From Bacillota bacterium (GTDB lineage Bacteria > Bacillota > Clostridia > Christensenellales > Aristaeellaceae): a stretch of 17,698 bases of DNA. Below are positions 7,148 to 13,698 of the stretch, in pieces (within the stretch, counting starts at the first letter, position 1; every line of letters starts with the position of its first letter). A program made the translations under genes and the position numbers. The notes under the pieces are model-generated. The model did no database searches, was not told where the DNA came from, and saw only the letters and a list, made by a program, of their open reading frames with translations. The stretch covers positions 1-17,698 of the forward strand of contig JAEWWY010000102.1 of assembly GCA_023458835.1 (NCBI GenBank). Direction: 5' to 3'.

Positions 7148-8455
7148 TTATTTCCCGAACAGTATGCCGGGGAGCCACATGGTAATTCCGGGGATATAGG
7201 TGACCAGCATCAGCACGACAAACATCATGGCAAACATGGGAAGCGCCGCCTTGGCCGTCTTCTCCAGTGTTGTTTTACCGACCGCGCAGCCTACAAACAG
7301 CGCGCTGCCGACAGGGGGCGTGCAAAGGCCAACGGCCAGGTTGAAGATCAGCATCACGCCAAAGTGGATGGGGTCCATGCCAATTGCAGGGCTCATTACC
7401 ACCGGCAGCAGAATAGGCGTCATGATCATGATCAGTGGAGCCATATCCATGAAGCAGCCCAGCACAAGCAGCAGGATGTTGATGATCAGCAGCAGGATGT
7501 ATTTGTTTTGGGTAACGCTGAGCAGCGCCGCTGTAATCTGATCCGGAATACGCAGATCTGTCATCATGTAGGCAAATGCCTTTGCCGTACCGATCAGGGT
7601 AAGTACGATAGCCAGTGTTTTGAGTGTGTTTTTCAGAACCTTGCCAATCTCCCGCAAGCTTGCGGAGCGGAAAATCAAATAGGTCAAAAGGAATGTATAC
7701 AGGCAGGCGAAGGCAGAGGATTCGGTTACGGTGAAGATACCGGCAGCCACGCCGCCCATGATGATCACCAATGTGAACATGGGCAAAATCGCGTTCAGCA
7801 ATACCCGCAGACGCTCTTCCTTCGGAATGGCAATGCCCTTGGGGAAGTTATACCTGCCGGCCATGAAAAAGCACAGCAGCATCAGCGCCAATCCCAGCAT
7901 GATACCGGGCACGGCGCCGGCCATGAGCAAATGTTCGATATTTACCAATCCGCCTGTAGCCAAAGCAAAAATGACCATGTTGTGGCTGGGGGGAATCAGC
8001 ACGCCCTGGCAGGAGGTGGTCACCGTCAGCGCTACAGAAAACTCGGGCGAGTAGCCCTGCTTTTTCATCATGGGCACCACCACGGAGCCCAAGGAAGAAA
8101 CATCGGCCACGGCAGAGCCGGAGATGCCGCCGAAAAACATGGAGTCCAGGCAGTTTACATAGGCCAGGCCGCCCCTAAAGCGCCCCACCAGCAGGTTGGC
8201 AAGCCCCACGATCTTTTCGGAGATGCCGCCCGCGCTCATGATCTCACCCATGAGGATGAAGAAGGGGATCGCCAGCAGAGCAAAGCTGGAAACACCGTCA
8301 ACCATCTGATTGATCATGACTGTCAGGCTTGTTCCGTTTACCAGTGCGCTTCCCAGGGTGGCGAGCAAAAGGGCAAAGGATATGGGTACCCGCAAAATAA
8401 TCAGCACAACGAATCCGCCCAGCAGAACAATGGTGGCAAGGGTTGCGGTATCCAC
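7148..8455 (-). CDS. dctM: TRAP transporter large permease, DctM subunit
   Basis: A 435-residue integral membrane protein of the TRAP transporter large-subunit (DctM) family, with about a dozen hydrophobic segments. Typical features are the early RVPISFALL, the PFFILMGEIMSAGGISEKIVG region, and SAVADVSSLGSVVVPMMKKQGY, followed by PPSHNMVIFALATGG. It forms the Na+- or H+-coupled channel that moves ligand delivered by DctP. Translation starts at GTG 8455, which lies one base past the dctQ stop and follows an AAAGGGGGG at about 8463-8471; an upstream in-frame ATG would overlap dctQ by nearly 80 bases without a better site. The uronate substrate is inferred from the catabolic neighbours. Confidence 0.94.
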   Translation of the reverse strand: MDTATLATIVLLGGFVVLIILRVPISFALLLATLGSALVNGTSLTVMINQMVDGVSSFALLAIPFFILMGEIMSAGGISEKIVGLANLLVGRFRGGLAYVNCLDSMFFGGISGSAVADVSSLGSVVVPMMKKQGYSPEFSVALTVTTSCQGVLIPPSHNMVIFALATGGLVNIEHLLMAGAVPGIMLGLALMLLCFFMAGRYNFPKGIAIPKEERLRVLLNAILPMFTLVIIMGGVAAGIFTVTESSAFACLYTFLLTYLIFRSASLREIGKVLKNTLKTLAIVLTLIGTAKAFAYMMTDLRIPDQITAALLSVTQNKYILLLIINILLLVLGCFMDMAPLIMIMTPILLPVVMSPAIGMDPIHFGVMLIFNLAVGLCTPPVGSALFVGCAVGKTTLEKTAKAALPMFAMMFVVLMLVTYIPGITMWLPGILFGK

Positions 8456-8456
8456 T

Positions 8457-9017
8457 TTATTTGCCCCCCTTTCTCTCCTCATGGGTGACCTGAGCCGCAT
8501 AGTCCACTTCCGGCTCGGAAAAGAGCAGGTCACCCGGCTTGAGCACCCTTGTTAGGTAAAGCATGGTATCAAACAGGATGGTAAAACCCACGATCGGGGC
8601 AGCGGCATACCGCACCCAGTTGGGCAGGCGGGTAATGGGAAGAAAGCCTGAGCGGGCCATCATCAGCAGGATGCGCGCCCCGCCATAGTACAGCAGAAAT
8701 GCTCCGCAGGCCAGTACGCACACGTTGGCGAAAAAATCCATGAAAGCCCGCAGCTTCCCGCCTTTAGGCGCAAGGTTGTATACGATATCCATGCTGATGT
8801 GGGTATGATCCCGCACACCCATGGCGCAGGCAAAAAAGGCAAAAAAACCAACCAGCAGCCGGGGAACCTCTTCAGCCCAGGCTATGCCGGTATTGAAGAA
8901 AAAGCGTAATATCACTGTCAGTATAACGATCAGCACCATGGCGCCCAACGCGATCTCGGCAAGAAACAAAATCACATTGTGGATCCAGCGGTTGATATCA
9001 CGAAGTGCTTTTGCCAT
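8457..9017 (-). CDS. dctQ: TRAP transporter small permease, DctQ subunit
   Basis: A 186-residue membrane protein with four predicted hydrophobic segments, matching the DctQ small subunit that pairs with DctM. The family pattern is present: FFFNTGIAWAEEVPRLL with the conserved W-x-E-E, then ACAMGVRDHTHISMD with the conserved histidine and aspartate. The ATG at 9017 is chosen because GGAGGTGGGG lies upstream (about 9023-9032); an in-frame ATG at 9038 precedes the Shine-Dalgarno and is less likely. Its stop is one base before the dctM GTG, so the two are translationally coupled. A stable hairpin separates it from dctP. Confidence is high. Confidence 0.93.
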   Translation of the reverse strand: MAKALRDINRWIHNVILFLAEIALGAMVLIVILTVILRFFFNTGIAWAEEVPRLLVGFFAFFACAMGVRDHTHISMDIVYNLAPKGGKLRAFMDFFANVCVLACGAFLLYYGGARILLMMARSGFLPITRLPNWVRYAAAPIVGFTILFDTMLYLTRVLKPGDLLFSEPEVDYAAQVTHEERKGGK

Positions 9018-9045
9018 GACAGACCCCACCTCCATCATATAGTCA

Positions 9046-9082
9046 GGGAGGGATCCGCGAGGACCCTCGCGTGATCCCTCCC
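9046..9082 (-). other. Very stable intercistronic hairpin between dctP and dctQ
   Basis: A perfect 10-bp stem GGGAGGGATC (9046-9055) with GATCCCTCCC (9073-9082) encloses a second 5-bp stem GCGAG/CTCGC (9057-9061 with 9066-9070). It is 21 bases after the dctP stop and has no T-tract, so it is not a classic terminator. Such structures between a binding protein gene and its permease genes commonly protect the upstream mRNA and give the binding protein higher yield; here that role is inferred. Confidence 0.6.
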
Positions 9083-9103
9083 CACAGGCAACAGGACACT
9101 TTT

Positions 9104-10123
9104 TCAGAAATCCTTGCCCATCTCCTTGATGGCGTTGATGATGTCCGTATAGCTGCCGCCAAATTCCGGATTGCTATACAGGGGGGACATGGCTGTTTCA
9201 AACTCAGCGCGGGCTTCCGGGGTCAGCTCAATGACGGTCACGCCGGCGGCGCGAACGATCTCCTCGGAGGACTTTTCTTTCAGTTCCCACTGCTCGATTT
9301 CGTACTGCTGCACAGCTTTGGCGCATTCAAAGATGATGGCCCGGTCTTCCTCGCTCAGGGAGTCCATCACGATCTGGGAGGCCAGCAGGATTTCGGGAAC
9401 GCGGGTGTGCTGATCCAGGATATAATACTTGGCCGCGTTGTAGTCGCCCATATTCTGATAGGTGGGCCAGTTGTTTTCCGCGCCGTCCACAACGCCGGTG
9501 GTGATAGCGTTGAGCACATCGTTGGGGCCGATCCCAGCTACGCCGGTGGCGCCTAGAAGCTTCACCATCTCAAGCATCATGGAGTTGTTCTGCATGCGGA
9601 TCTTCAGCCCGGCCATATCGGCCACCTTATGGACTTCCTTGGTCAGATAGAAGGAGCGGGAGCCGGCATCATAGTAGCACAGCCCGACCAACCCGGAGGT
9701 CTTGCCGTCCTTGTCCACGCCGGTGGCGATGCCCTCCAGGAGTTTCTGACCGATTTCACCGTTGAGCACGGCCCACATGTGCGCCTTGTTCTTGTACAGA
9801 TAAGGCATTTGAATGGCATTGATGGAGGGCACGAAGTTGGCCACGGGGGAAGCGGACACACGTGTGAACGCCAGGTCACCCAACTGTAGGGCCTCGATAG
9901 CATCGGGTTCGCCGGGATACAGCACGCCGCCAGTGTAGACTTCCACCTTGATGCGCCCCTCGGTCTTTTCCTCGACCAGACGGGCGAACTCATGGTCGGC
10001 CAGAGCGGTGGGATAGCCTTCGGCGTGCACTTCAGCCAGCTTCAGGACAGTGGCGGCGGAAGCGCTGCCGGCAAAGGCCAGCACGACAACCAGGACAAGG
10101 ATGAGAGAAACCAGTTTCTTCAT
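9104..10123 (-). CDS. dctP: TRAP transporter solute-binding protein DctP, probably for hexuronate
   Basis: A 339-residue extracytoplasmic binding protein of the DctP family. Residues 1-24 are a signal peptide: KK, a leucine/valine-rich core and an ASAA cleavage site; no lipobox cysteine is seen, so it may be secreted rather than a lipoprotein. The mature part carries the conserved Arg region LKIRMQ (R176), GSRSFYL (R156) and the DGAENNWPTYQNMGDYNAAKYY signature (213-234), typical of the carboxylate-binding site, where an arginine clamps an acidic sugar. GGGAGG upstream at good spacing fixes the ATG at 10123. It is the first gene of the dctP-dctQ-dctM-uxaB-uxaA operon, behind its own promoter. 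Uronate as substrate is inferred from the catabolic genes downstream. Confidence 0.92.
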   Translation of the reverse strand: MKKLVSLILVLVVVLAFAGSASAATVLKLAEVHAEGYPTALADHEFARLVEEKTEGRIKVEVYTGGVLYPGEPDAIEALQLGDLAFTRVSASPVANFVPSINAIQMPYLYKNKAHMWAVLNGEIGQKLLEGIATGVDKDGKTSGLVGLCYYDAGSRSFYLTKEVHKVADMAGLKIRMQNNSMMLEMVKLLGATGVAGIGPNDVLNAITTGVVDGAENNWPTYQNMGDYNAAKYYILDQHTRVPEILLASQIVMDSLSEEDRAIIFECAKAVQQYEIEQWELKEKSSEEIVRAAGVTVIELTPEARAEFETAMSPLYSNPEFGGSYTDIINAIKEMGKDF

Positions 10124-10190
10124 ACCAAGATACCTCCCGTTATGAATTTTATCCTTCACCGCAATACCGCGGCAAGAAATCCATGGCAAT

Positions 10191-10208
10191 AAACGATAAG
10201 GAACGTTT
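10191..10208. promoter_or_regulatory. Inverted repeat in the dctP leader, possible operator
   Basis: AAACG (10191-10195) and CGTTT (10204-10208) form a perfect 5-bp inverted repeat around an 8-base centre, inside the leader of the dctP transcript about 68 bases before the start codon. The AAACGAT half also occurs at 10224 and 12486. It partly resembles the centre of CcpA cre elements (AANCGNT), but the flanks do not fit well. Confidence 0.3.
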
Positions 10209-10220
10209 TACAAATATATG

Positions 10221-10243
10221 CAGAAACGATTCAAGATTTTCTG
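10221..10243. promoter_or_regulatory. Inverted repeat at the dctP transcription start, possible operator
   Basis: CAGAAA (10221-10226) and TTTCTG (10238-10243) form a perfect 6-bp inverted repeat with an 11-base centre. It lies at or just downstream of the expected transcription start (about 10242) of the dctP promoter, a position where a repressor could block initiation. GAAA/TTTC half-sites are common for IclR regulators, so KdgR binding is a reasonable but untested idea. Confidence 0.35.
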
Positions 10244-10248
10244 TATAA

Positions 10249-10278
10249 ATCATACCATGAATCTCACCGGGTCGGCAA
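10249..10278 (-). promoter_or_regulatory. Predicted promoter of the dctP operon
   Basis: On the - strand TTGCCG (10273-10278) is separated by 18 bases from an extended -10, TGG-TATGAT (TATGAT at 10249-10254). The predicted start near 10242 gives a leader of about 120 bases before dctP. The element overlaps ATCATACCAT (10249-10258), a ten-base word also present in the iclR promoter at 13340-13349. Confidence 0.55.
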
Positions 10279-10311
10279 CTGGTAACCTTTGTTCTTCCCA
10301 TTTGCCGGTCT

Positions 10312-10358
10312 GCATCACGCCCCGGGCCTTTTAAGCAGGCATAAAGCCGGGGCGGTGC
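10312..10358 (-). terminator. Long GC-rich hairpin after kdgK
   Basis: A perfect 8-bp stem CGCCCCGG (10318-10325) with CCGGGGCG (10347-10354), extended imperfectly by GCA/TGC at the ends, with an inner GCC/GGC pair. It lies 59 bases past the kdgK stop and just upstream of the dctP promoter, so it is well placed to end the kdgA-kdgK message. The remaining bases between dctP and kdgK (10124-10416) hold the promoter and repeats listed separately. No T-tract follows the stem. Confidence 0.5.
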
Positions 10359-10416
10359 ATGGTATCCCACGGCGGATTGCACTCAATACGGCAGAGTCCT
10401 TGGTTCAGATAGCTTG

Positions 10417-11454
10417 TTACCGCTGTACGCGGCCGGAACCGGAGCCCTTCATCAGGCTCTCCACCTCCGAAACGGACACCCGGTTGAAGTCGCCATTGAT
10501 GGTATGCTTCAGGCATGAGGCCGCCACGGCGAACTCCAGCGCCTTTTTCTCGTCGCCGTAGGTGTTGATGCCATAGATGAGGCCGGCGCCGAAGCTGTCG
10601 CCGCCGCCCACCCGGTCGACGATGTGGGTGATGGCGTACTTGCGGGAGAGCAGGAAGTCCTTTCCGTTATACAGGCAGGCGCTCCAGTCGTTGTGGTTGG
10701 CGGACTTGCTTTCCCTAAGGGTGATGGCTACACGCTTGATGTTTTGGAATTCCTGCATGGCCAGGGAGGCGATGGCCTTGTACTGCTCCACATTCAGCTC
10801 TCCGGATTCCACCGCTGCGGAGGATTCGGCCTTCAGGCCCAGCGCCATTTGAAAATCCTCCTCATTGGCGATCACAGTGTCCACATAGCGTACCAGTTCC
10901 CGCATGACTTCGGAGGCCGTCTTGCCATACTTCCACAGATTCTTGCGGTAGTTAAGGTCGCAGCTCACATGCAGGCCGGCAGCCTTGGCGGCCTGCACGG
11001 CTTCCAGGCACAGATCGGCGGCGCCCTGGCTGATGGCGGGTGTGATGCCGGTAAAATGGAACCAGGCGGCGCCCGCAAAGGCCTTGCTCCAATCGATATC
11101 GCCGGGCTTGCCTTTGGCGATGGCTGATTCCGCCCGGTCGTAGATCACCTTGCTGGGGCGCTGCACAGCGCCGGTCTCCAGAAAGTAGATGCCCATGCGG
11201 TTGTTGTTTCTGACGATATTGGACACATCCACCCCAAAGCCCCGCAATTCGCGCAGGCAGGCTTCGCCGATGTCATTGCCAGGCAAAAGCGTAACAAAGG
11301 CGGTATCCATGCCGAAATTGGCCAGGGACACGCAAACATTGGCTTCCCCGCCGCCAAAGGTGGCCTCCAGGGACGGGGTCTGGAAAAACCGGTCAAAGCC
11401 CGGGCTTTTCAGCCGCAGCATGATCTCGCCGAAGGTGACAACTTTACAGCTCAT
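10417..11454 (-). CDS. kdgK: 2-Keto-3-deoxygluconate kinase (PfkB family)
   Basis: A 345-residue ribokinase/PfkB-family sugar kinase that phosphorylates KDG to 2-keto-3-deoxy-6-phosphogluconate. The N-terminal substrate motif is FGGGEANVCVSLANFG (33-48), and the C-terminal nucleotide and catalytic motif is DRVGGGDSFGAGLIYG (280-295) with D286 as catalytic base. GIYFLETGAVQRPSKVIYDR (88-107) is characteristic of KDG kinases. The ATG at 11454 is preferred because GAGGGAG lies just before it; a TTG six codons upstream falls in the ribosome binding site. It starts 21 bases after kdgA stops, so the two share a message, and it ends before a strong hairpin. Its place in the cluster makes the KDG assignment stronger than the family alone would. 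Confidence 0.93.
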   Translation of the reverse strand: MSCKVVTFGEIMLRLKSPGFDRFFQTPSLEATFGGGEANVCVSLANFGMDTAFVTLLPGNDIGEACLRELRGFGVDVSNIVRNNNRMGIYFLETGAVQRPSKVIYDRAESAIAKGKPGDIDWSKAFAGAAWFHFTGITPAISQGAADLCLEAVQAAKAAGLHVSCDLNYRKNLWKYGKTASEVMRELVRYVDTVIANEEDFQMALGLKAESSAAVESGELNVEQYKAIASLAMQEFQNIKRVAITLRESKSANHNDWSACLYNGKDFLLSRKYAITHIVDRVGGGDSFGAGLIYGINTYGDEKKALEFAVAASCLKHTINGDFNRVSVSEVESLMKGSGSGRVQR

Positions 11455-11475
11455 AATACTTTTCTCCCTCAACAG

Positions 11476-12435
11476 TTACTTTTGAAGCAGGTGGAAGGCA
11501 AAGCCGGCGATCTCATCCTTAAGATAGATGGCCGCGGTCCTGCCATTTTTCTCGCTGGCGCTCGCTTCGTCAAAGGCGAAGCCCCGCTCAAGCAGATGCC
11601 ACTTGGCCCTTGGGATGCTGTTGGTGCGGATGGCGATATGCCCATGGGTGCCCCTGAAGGGCTTCTTCATCAATTCAAAGCCCGTGCCCACAAAGGTGGA
11701 GCTGTTGCCGTCCTTTATATCCCAGCCAAGGAGCGAGCATAACAGCGGCGCTTCCCGCATGGCGTTTTCCGGGCGGCCGGCGTTGATGCCGATATGGGCC
11801 AGCTCGAAGCCCAGCAAAAGGGCTACGGCGCTCCTGGTGATGGACCTGATCCTGTCCCAGTCCTTTGCGTCTACCGCATCCTGGGGGACCATCCAGCTTC
11901 CGCCGCAGGCCGCGATCTTGGGGAAGGCCAGATATTCCACCAGATTCTTTTCGCTGATGCCGCCGGTGGGCACGAAGGTGACGCCGCCGTAGGGACCGCT
12001 CAGCGCCTTGATCATGTTAAGGCCGCCCAGCGCCTCGGCGGGAAAGAATTTCACGGTCCGAAGCCCCAGGGAAAGCGCCGTCTCGATATCCGAAGGGTTG
12101 GCACAGCCGGGAAGAACGGGAACATTTTTTTTCTGGCAGTGTTCCACCACTTTGGGATTGATGCCCGGAGATACGATATAGGCCGCGCCGGCCGCCACAG
12201 CCCTGTCCACCTGCTCGGTGGTTAAAACAGTGCCTGCGCCAAGGATCACATGGGGAAGCTGTTCGTGCACCAAACGGATGGATTCCTCCGCCGCCGCGGA
12301 ACGGAAGGTGATTTCCGCCACGGGCAGCCCTCCATCCGCCAGCGCGCGGCATAGAGGAACGGCATCCTGCGCGTCTTCCACCTTGATAACGGGCACCAGC
12401 CCGGCCAGAGACAATTTTTCCAACATATCCATCAT
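11476..12435 (-). CDS. kdgA: KDPG/KHG aldolase with C-terminal VOC-like domain
   Basis: A 319-residue two-domain protein. Residues 1 to about 205 are a class I KDPG aldolase (Eda/KdgA), which cleaves 2-keto-3-deoxy-6-phosphogluconate to pyruvate and glyceraldehyde-3-phosphate: E41 and R45 in AEITFRS, GAGTVL (67-72), and the Schiff-base K129 in TVKFFPAEALGG. The normal enzyme ends near here. Residues 210-319 add a second domain that looks like one glyoxalase/VOC-fold unit: a β-strand AHIGIN with H214, E254, GHIAI with H266, then a closing strand FAFHLL (H315), all candidate metal ligands. Its role is unknown; sugar-acid or carbonyl-compound handling is possible. Start ATG at 12435 follows GGAAGG at suitable spacing (an adjacent second ATG is equivalent). 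It is 21 bases upstream of kdgK. Confidence 0.92.
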   Translation of the reverse strand: MMDMLEKLSLAGLVPVIKVEDAQDAVPLCRALADGGLPVAEITFRSAAAEESIRLVHEQLPHVILGAGTVLTTEQVDRAVAAGAAYIVSPGINPKVVEHCQKKNVPVLPGCANPSDIETALSLGLRTVKFFPAEALGGLNMIKALSGPYGGVTFVPTGGISEKNLVEYLAFPKIAACGGSWMVPQDAVDAKDWDRIRSITRSAVALLLGFELAHIGINAGRPENAMREAPLLCSLLGWDIKDGNSSTFVGTGFELMKKPFRGTHGHIAIRTNSIPRAKWHLLERGFAFDEASASEKNGRTAAIYLKDEIAGFAFHLLQK

Positions 12436-12460
12436 GAGCGCCTTCCTTAAAATATAGTCG

Positions 12461-12496
12461 TTTGATGTATGAAAAACGGTGCGGCAAACGATTTGA
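12461..12496. promoter_or_regulatory. kdgA leader with operator-like and cre-like elements
   Basis: The 82-base gap between iclR and kdgA contains TTTGATGTATGAA (12461-12473), whose reverse complement TTCATACATCAAA resembles the iclR-leader palindrome, and GGCAAACGATTTGA (12483-12496), which matches 8 of the 10 defined positions of the CcpA cre consensus TGNAANCGNTNNCA. No good -35/-10 pair with a sensible leader was found, so kdgA may be read from the iclR promoter. Confidence 0.35.
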
Positions 12497-12517
12497 ACAA
12501 GGTATAGTGAAGGTCCG

Positions 12518-13279
12518 TTATACCGCCCGCAGTACCCGCTGGATCTTTCGCTGGGCCCTAAGCAGCATCTGCCCATAGGCATCAAGCTCCCTCTCCCCCA
12601 TGCGGAAGGAGGGCGCCGAGATGCTCAGGGCATAGGCGGGCCGGTCGTCACGGCCCCTGATGGCCACGCCGATGCAGCTTACGTTCAGGTTGCTCTCCTG
12701 GGTTTCCGTGGCATATCCCGCCCGGCGGATACTTTCCAATTGTTTGAGCAGAACATCCAAATCGGTGATGGTACAGGGCGTCAGGGCGTTCAATTCCCTG
12801 CCCTCGTACAAGCTTCGCACCTCATCCTCCGCAAAGCAGGCAAGAAACGCCTTGCCCATGGCTGTGGCGTGGAGCGGCATGCGCACACCTACATGGCTGG
12901 ACATGCGGATGGATTGGGTGGACTCCATTTTATCGATGTACAGAACATCCAGGCCGCTTAAAATCCCACAGTGCATGGTTTCATTGCAGGCCCGGGAGAT
13001 GTCCGACATATACTGGCGGATGACGCTGGTAATATCCACATGGTTCACCGCCGCGCTGCCCACTTCAAAGAGCTTCAGCCCCAACTGATAGCGGGGGGAA
13101 CCGTCTATTTTACGCACATATTTATAGGAAAGCAGCGTATGCAGCAGGTTGAGCGCGCTGCTCTTTGGCATCTGCATCGCTTTGGCGACCTGGTGCAGCT
13201 CCAGCCCGTCGGGATTTTCGCTTAAAAGCTCAAGCATTTCCAGCCCGCGGGATAGCGTTCGGTTCAGCGTTTCAGGCAT
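12518..13279 (-). CDS. kdgR: IclR-family transcriptional regulator, KdgR-like
   Basis: A 253-residue IclR-family regulator. The N-terminal winged helix-turn-helix spans about residues 5-65 (LSRGLEMLELLSENPDG, then HQVAKAMQMPKSSALNLLHTL as recognition region and YQLGLKLFEVG). The effector-binding domain follows, with LHATAMGKAFLA (136-147) and the conserved SCIGVAIRG near residue 201. Such regulators typically respond to KDG or related uronate intermediates, and the position at the head of kdgA-kdgK makes hexuronate control likely. The ATG at 13279 is chosen because IclR proteins begin close to this helix and GGTGGT lies upstream; an upstream in-frame ATG would include the predicted operator. 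Symbol kdgR is by role and not proven. It is preceded by its own promoter and a perfect 14-bp palindrome, suggesting autoregulation. Confidence 0.88.
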   Translation of the reverse strand: MPETLNRTLSRGLEMLELLSENPDGLELHQVAKAMQMPKSSALNLLHTLLSYKYVRKIDGSPRYQLGLKLFEVGSAAVNHVDITSVIRQYMSDISRACNETMHCGILSGLDVLYIDKMESTQSIRMSSHVGVRMPLHATAMGKAFLACFAEDEVRSLYEGRELNALTPCTITDLDVLLKQLESIRRAGYATETQESNLNVSCIGVAIRGRDDRPAYALSISAPSFRMGERELDAYGQMLLRAQRKIQRVLRAV

Positions 13280-13300
13280 GCGCACACCACCCGATAAGCG

Positions 13301-13314
13301 TTCATATATATGAA
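13301..13314. promoter_or_regulatory. Perfect 14-bp palindrome, probable IclR operator
   Basis: TTCATATATATGAA is a perfect palindrome (TTCAT and ATGAA arms around a 4-base centre). It lies about 14-27 bases downstream of the predicted iclR transcription start and 22 bases before the start codon, where a bound dimer would block transcription. Similar elements near the dctP promoter (TCAT-ACC-ATGA at 10250-10260) and in the kdgA leader support a regulon motif. Confidence 0.55.
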
Positions 13315-13334
13315 TGACGTTCAAAATCAAAAAT

Positions 13335-13364
13335 ATCATATCATACCATAATAGACCCAGTCAA
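13335..13364 (-). promoter_or_regulatory. Predicted iclR promoter
   Basis: On the - strand TTGACT (13359-13364) is followed after 18 bases by TATGAT (13335-13340), with a TG one base upstream of the -10 (extended -10). Predicted start is near 13328, giving a leader of about 49 bases that contains the palindrome at 13301-13314. Confidence 0.65.
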
Positions 13365-13406
13365 GCATTTTTCTGTGGATTTGCAGATAAAGGGAGAAAT
13401 CATGCC

Positions 13407-13441
13407 AAAAAACATGGCACGCAGGCTTTTGCCTCAGTGCC
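13407..13441 (-). terminator. Intrinsic terminator after the 62-residue protein gene
   Basis: On the - strand GGCAC and GTGCC arms (13437-13441 with 13416-13420) and GGC/GCC (13431-13433 with 13424-13426) enclose an AAAA loop, with a small internal loop, and are followed after three bases by six T residues (A-run 13407-13412 on the + strand). It lies 23 bases past the stop of the small gene and ends the glsB-like transcript before iclR. Confidence 0.75.
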
Positions 13442-13464
13442 ACGTTACGATATGGAGACGTATG

Positions 13465-13653
13465 CTAATTCCAATCGGAATCGATATGATCGTCGACTGG
13501 CACCTGCCTGTGGATGGAGTACAAATCGCGATAGGCATCCGCCTCTTCCTCATCCTTCAGGGCGGAGGGGATGAGGCCGGTGCATTCGGTGATGGAGGCT
13601 ACGTTTTCAATGTCATAGTACGGTTCGTCCCGCTTTTTGGGTTTGGGCGGCAT
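13465..13653 (-). CDS. Small conserved-looking 62-residue acidic protein
   Basis: A short gene with an excellent AAGGAGGA ribosome binding site (13661-13668) before ATG 13653 and its own intrinsic terminator, so it is very likely real. The 62-residue product starts with a basic PPKPKKR, then has EPYYDIENVASITECTGLIP (10-29), an acidic DEEEADAYRDLYSIH stretch and an Asp-rich tail. I associate the ECTGLIP...EEA..Y..LY pattern with small uncharacterised proteins of Clostridia but cannot confirm a named family. There is no signal peptide or membrane segment; the single cysteine lies in the conserved-looking core. It lies 45 bases after a GlsB-like gene on the same strand, so the two are likely co-transcribed. 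Function unknown. Confidence 0.75.
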   Translation of the reverse strand: MPPKPKKRDEPYYDIENVASITECTGLIPSALKDEEEADAYRDLYSIHRQVPVDDHIDSDWN

Positions 13654-13698
13654 ATGCCTGTCCTCCTTTTCATGATGCTGCCGCTTGACCGCGGCGCG

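Noticed and set aside
7004..8488. A 494-codon open frame on the + strand, rich in His, Gln and Gly
   Set aside because: It is exactly antisense to dctM, which has strong family motifs and a translationally coupled start; the composition reflects reverse-strand codons of a membrane protein, and there is no domain or ribosome binding site.
10124..10248. A riboswitch in the ~120-base dctP leader
   Set aside because: No known riboswitch core or terminator/anti-terminator pair was recognised; only a small CCGC/GCGG stem and the operator-like repeats are visible.
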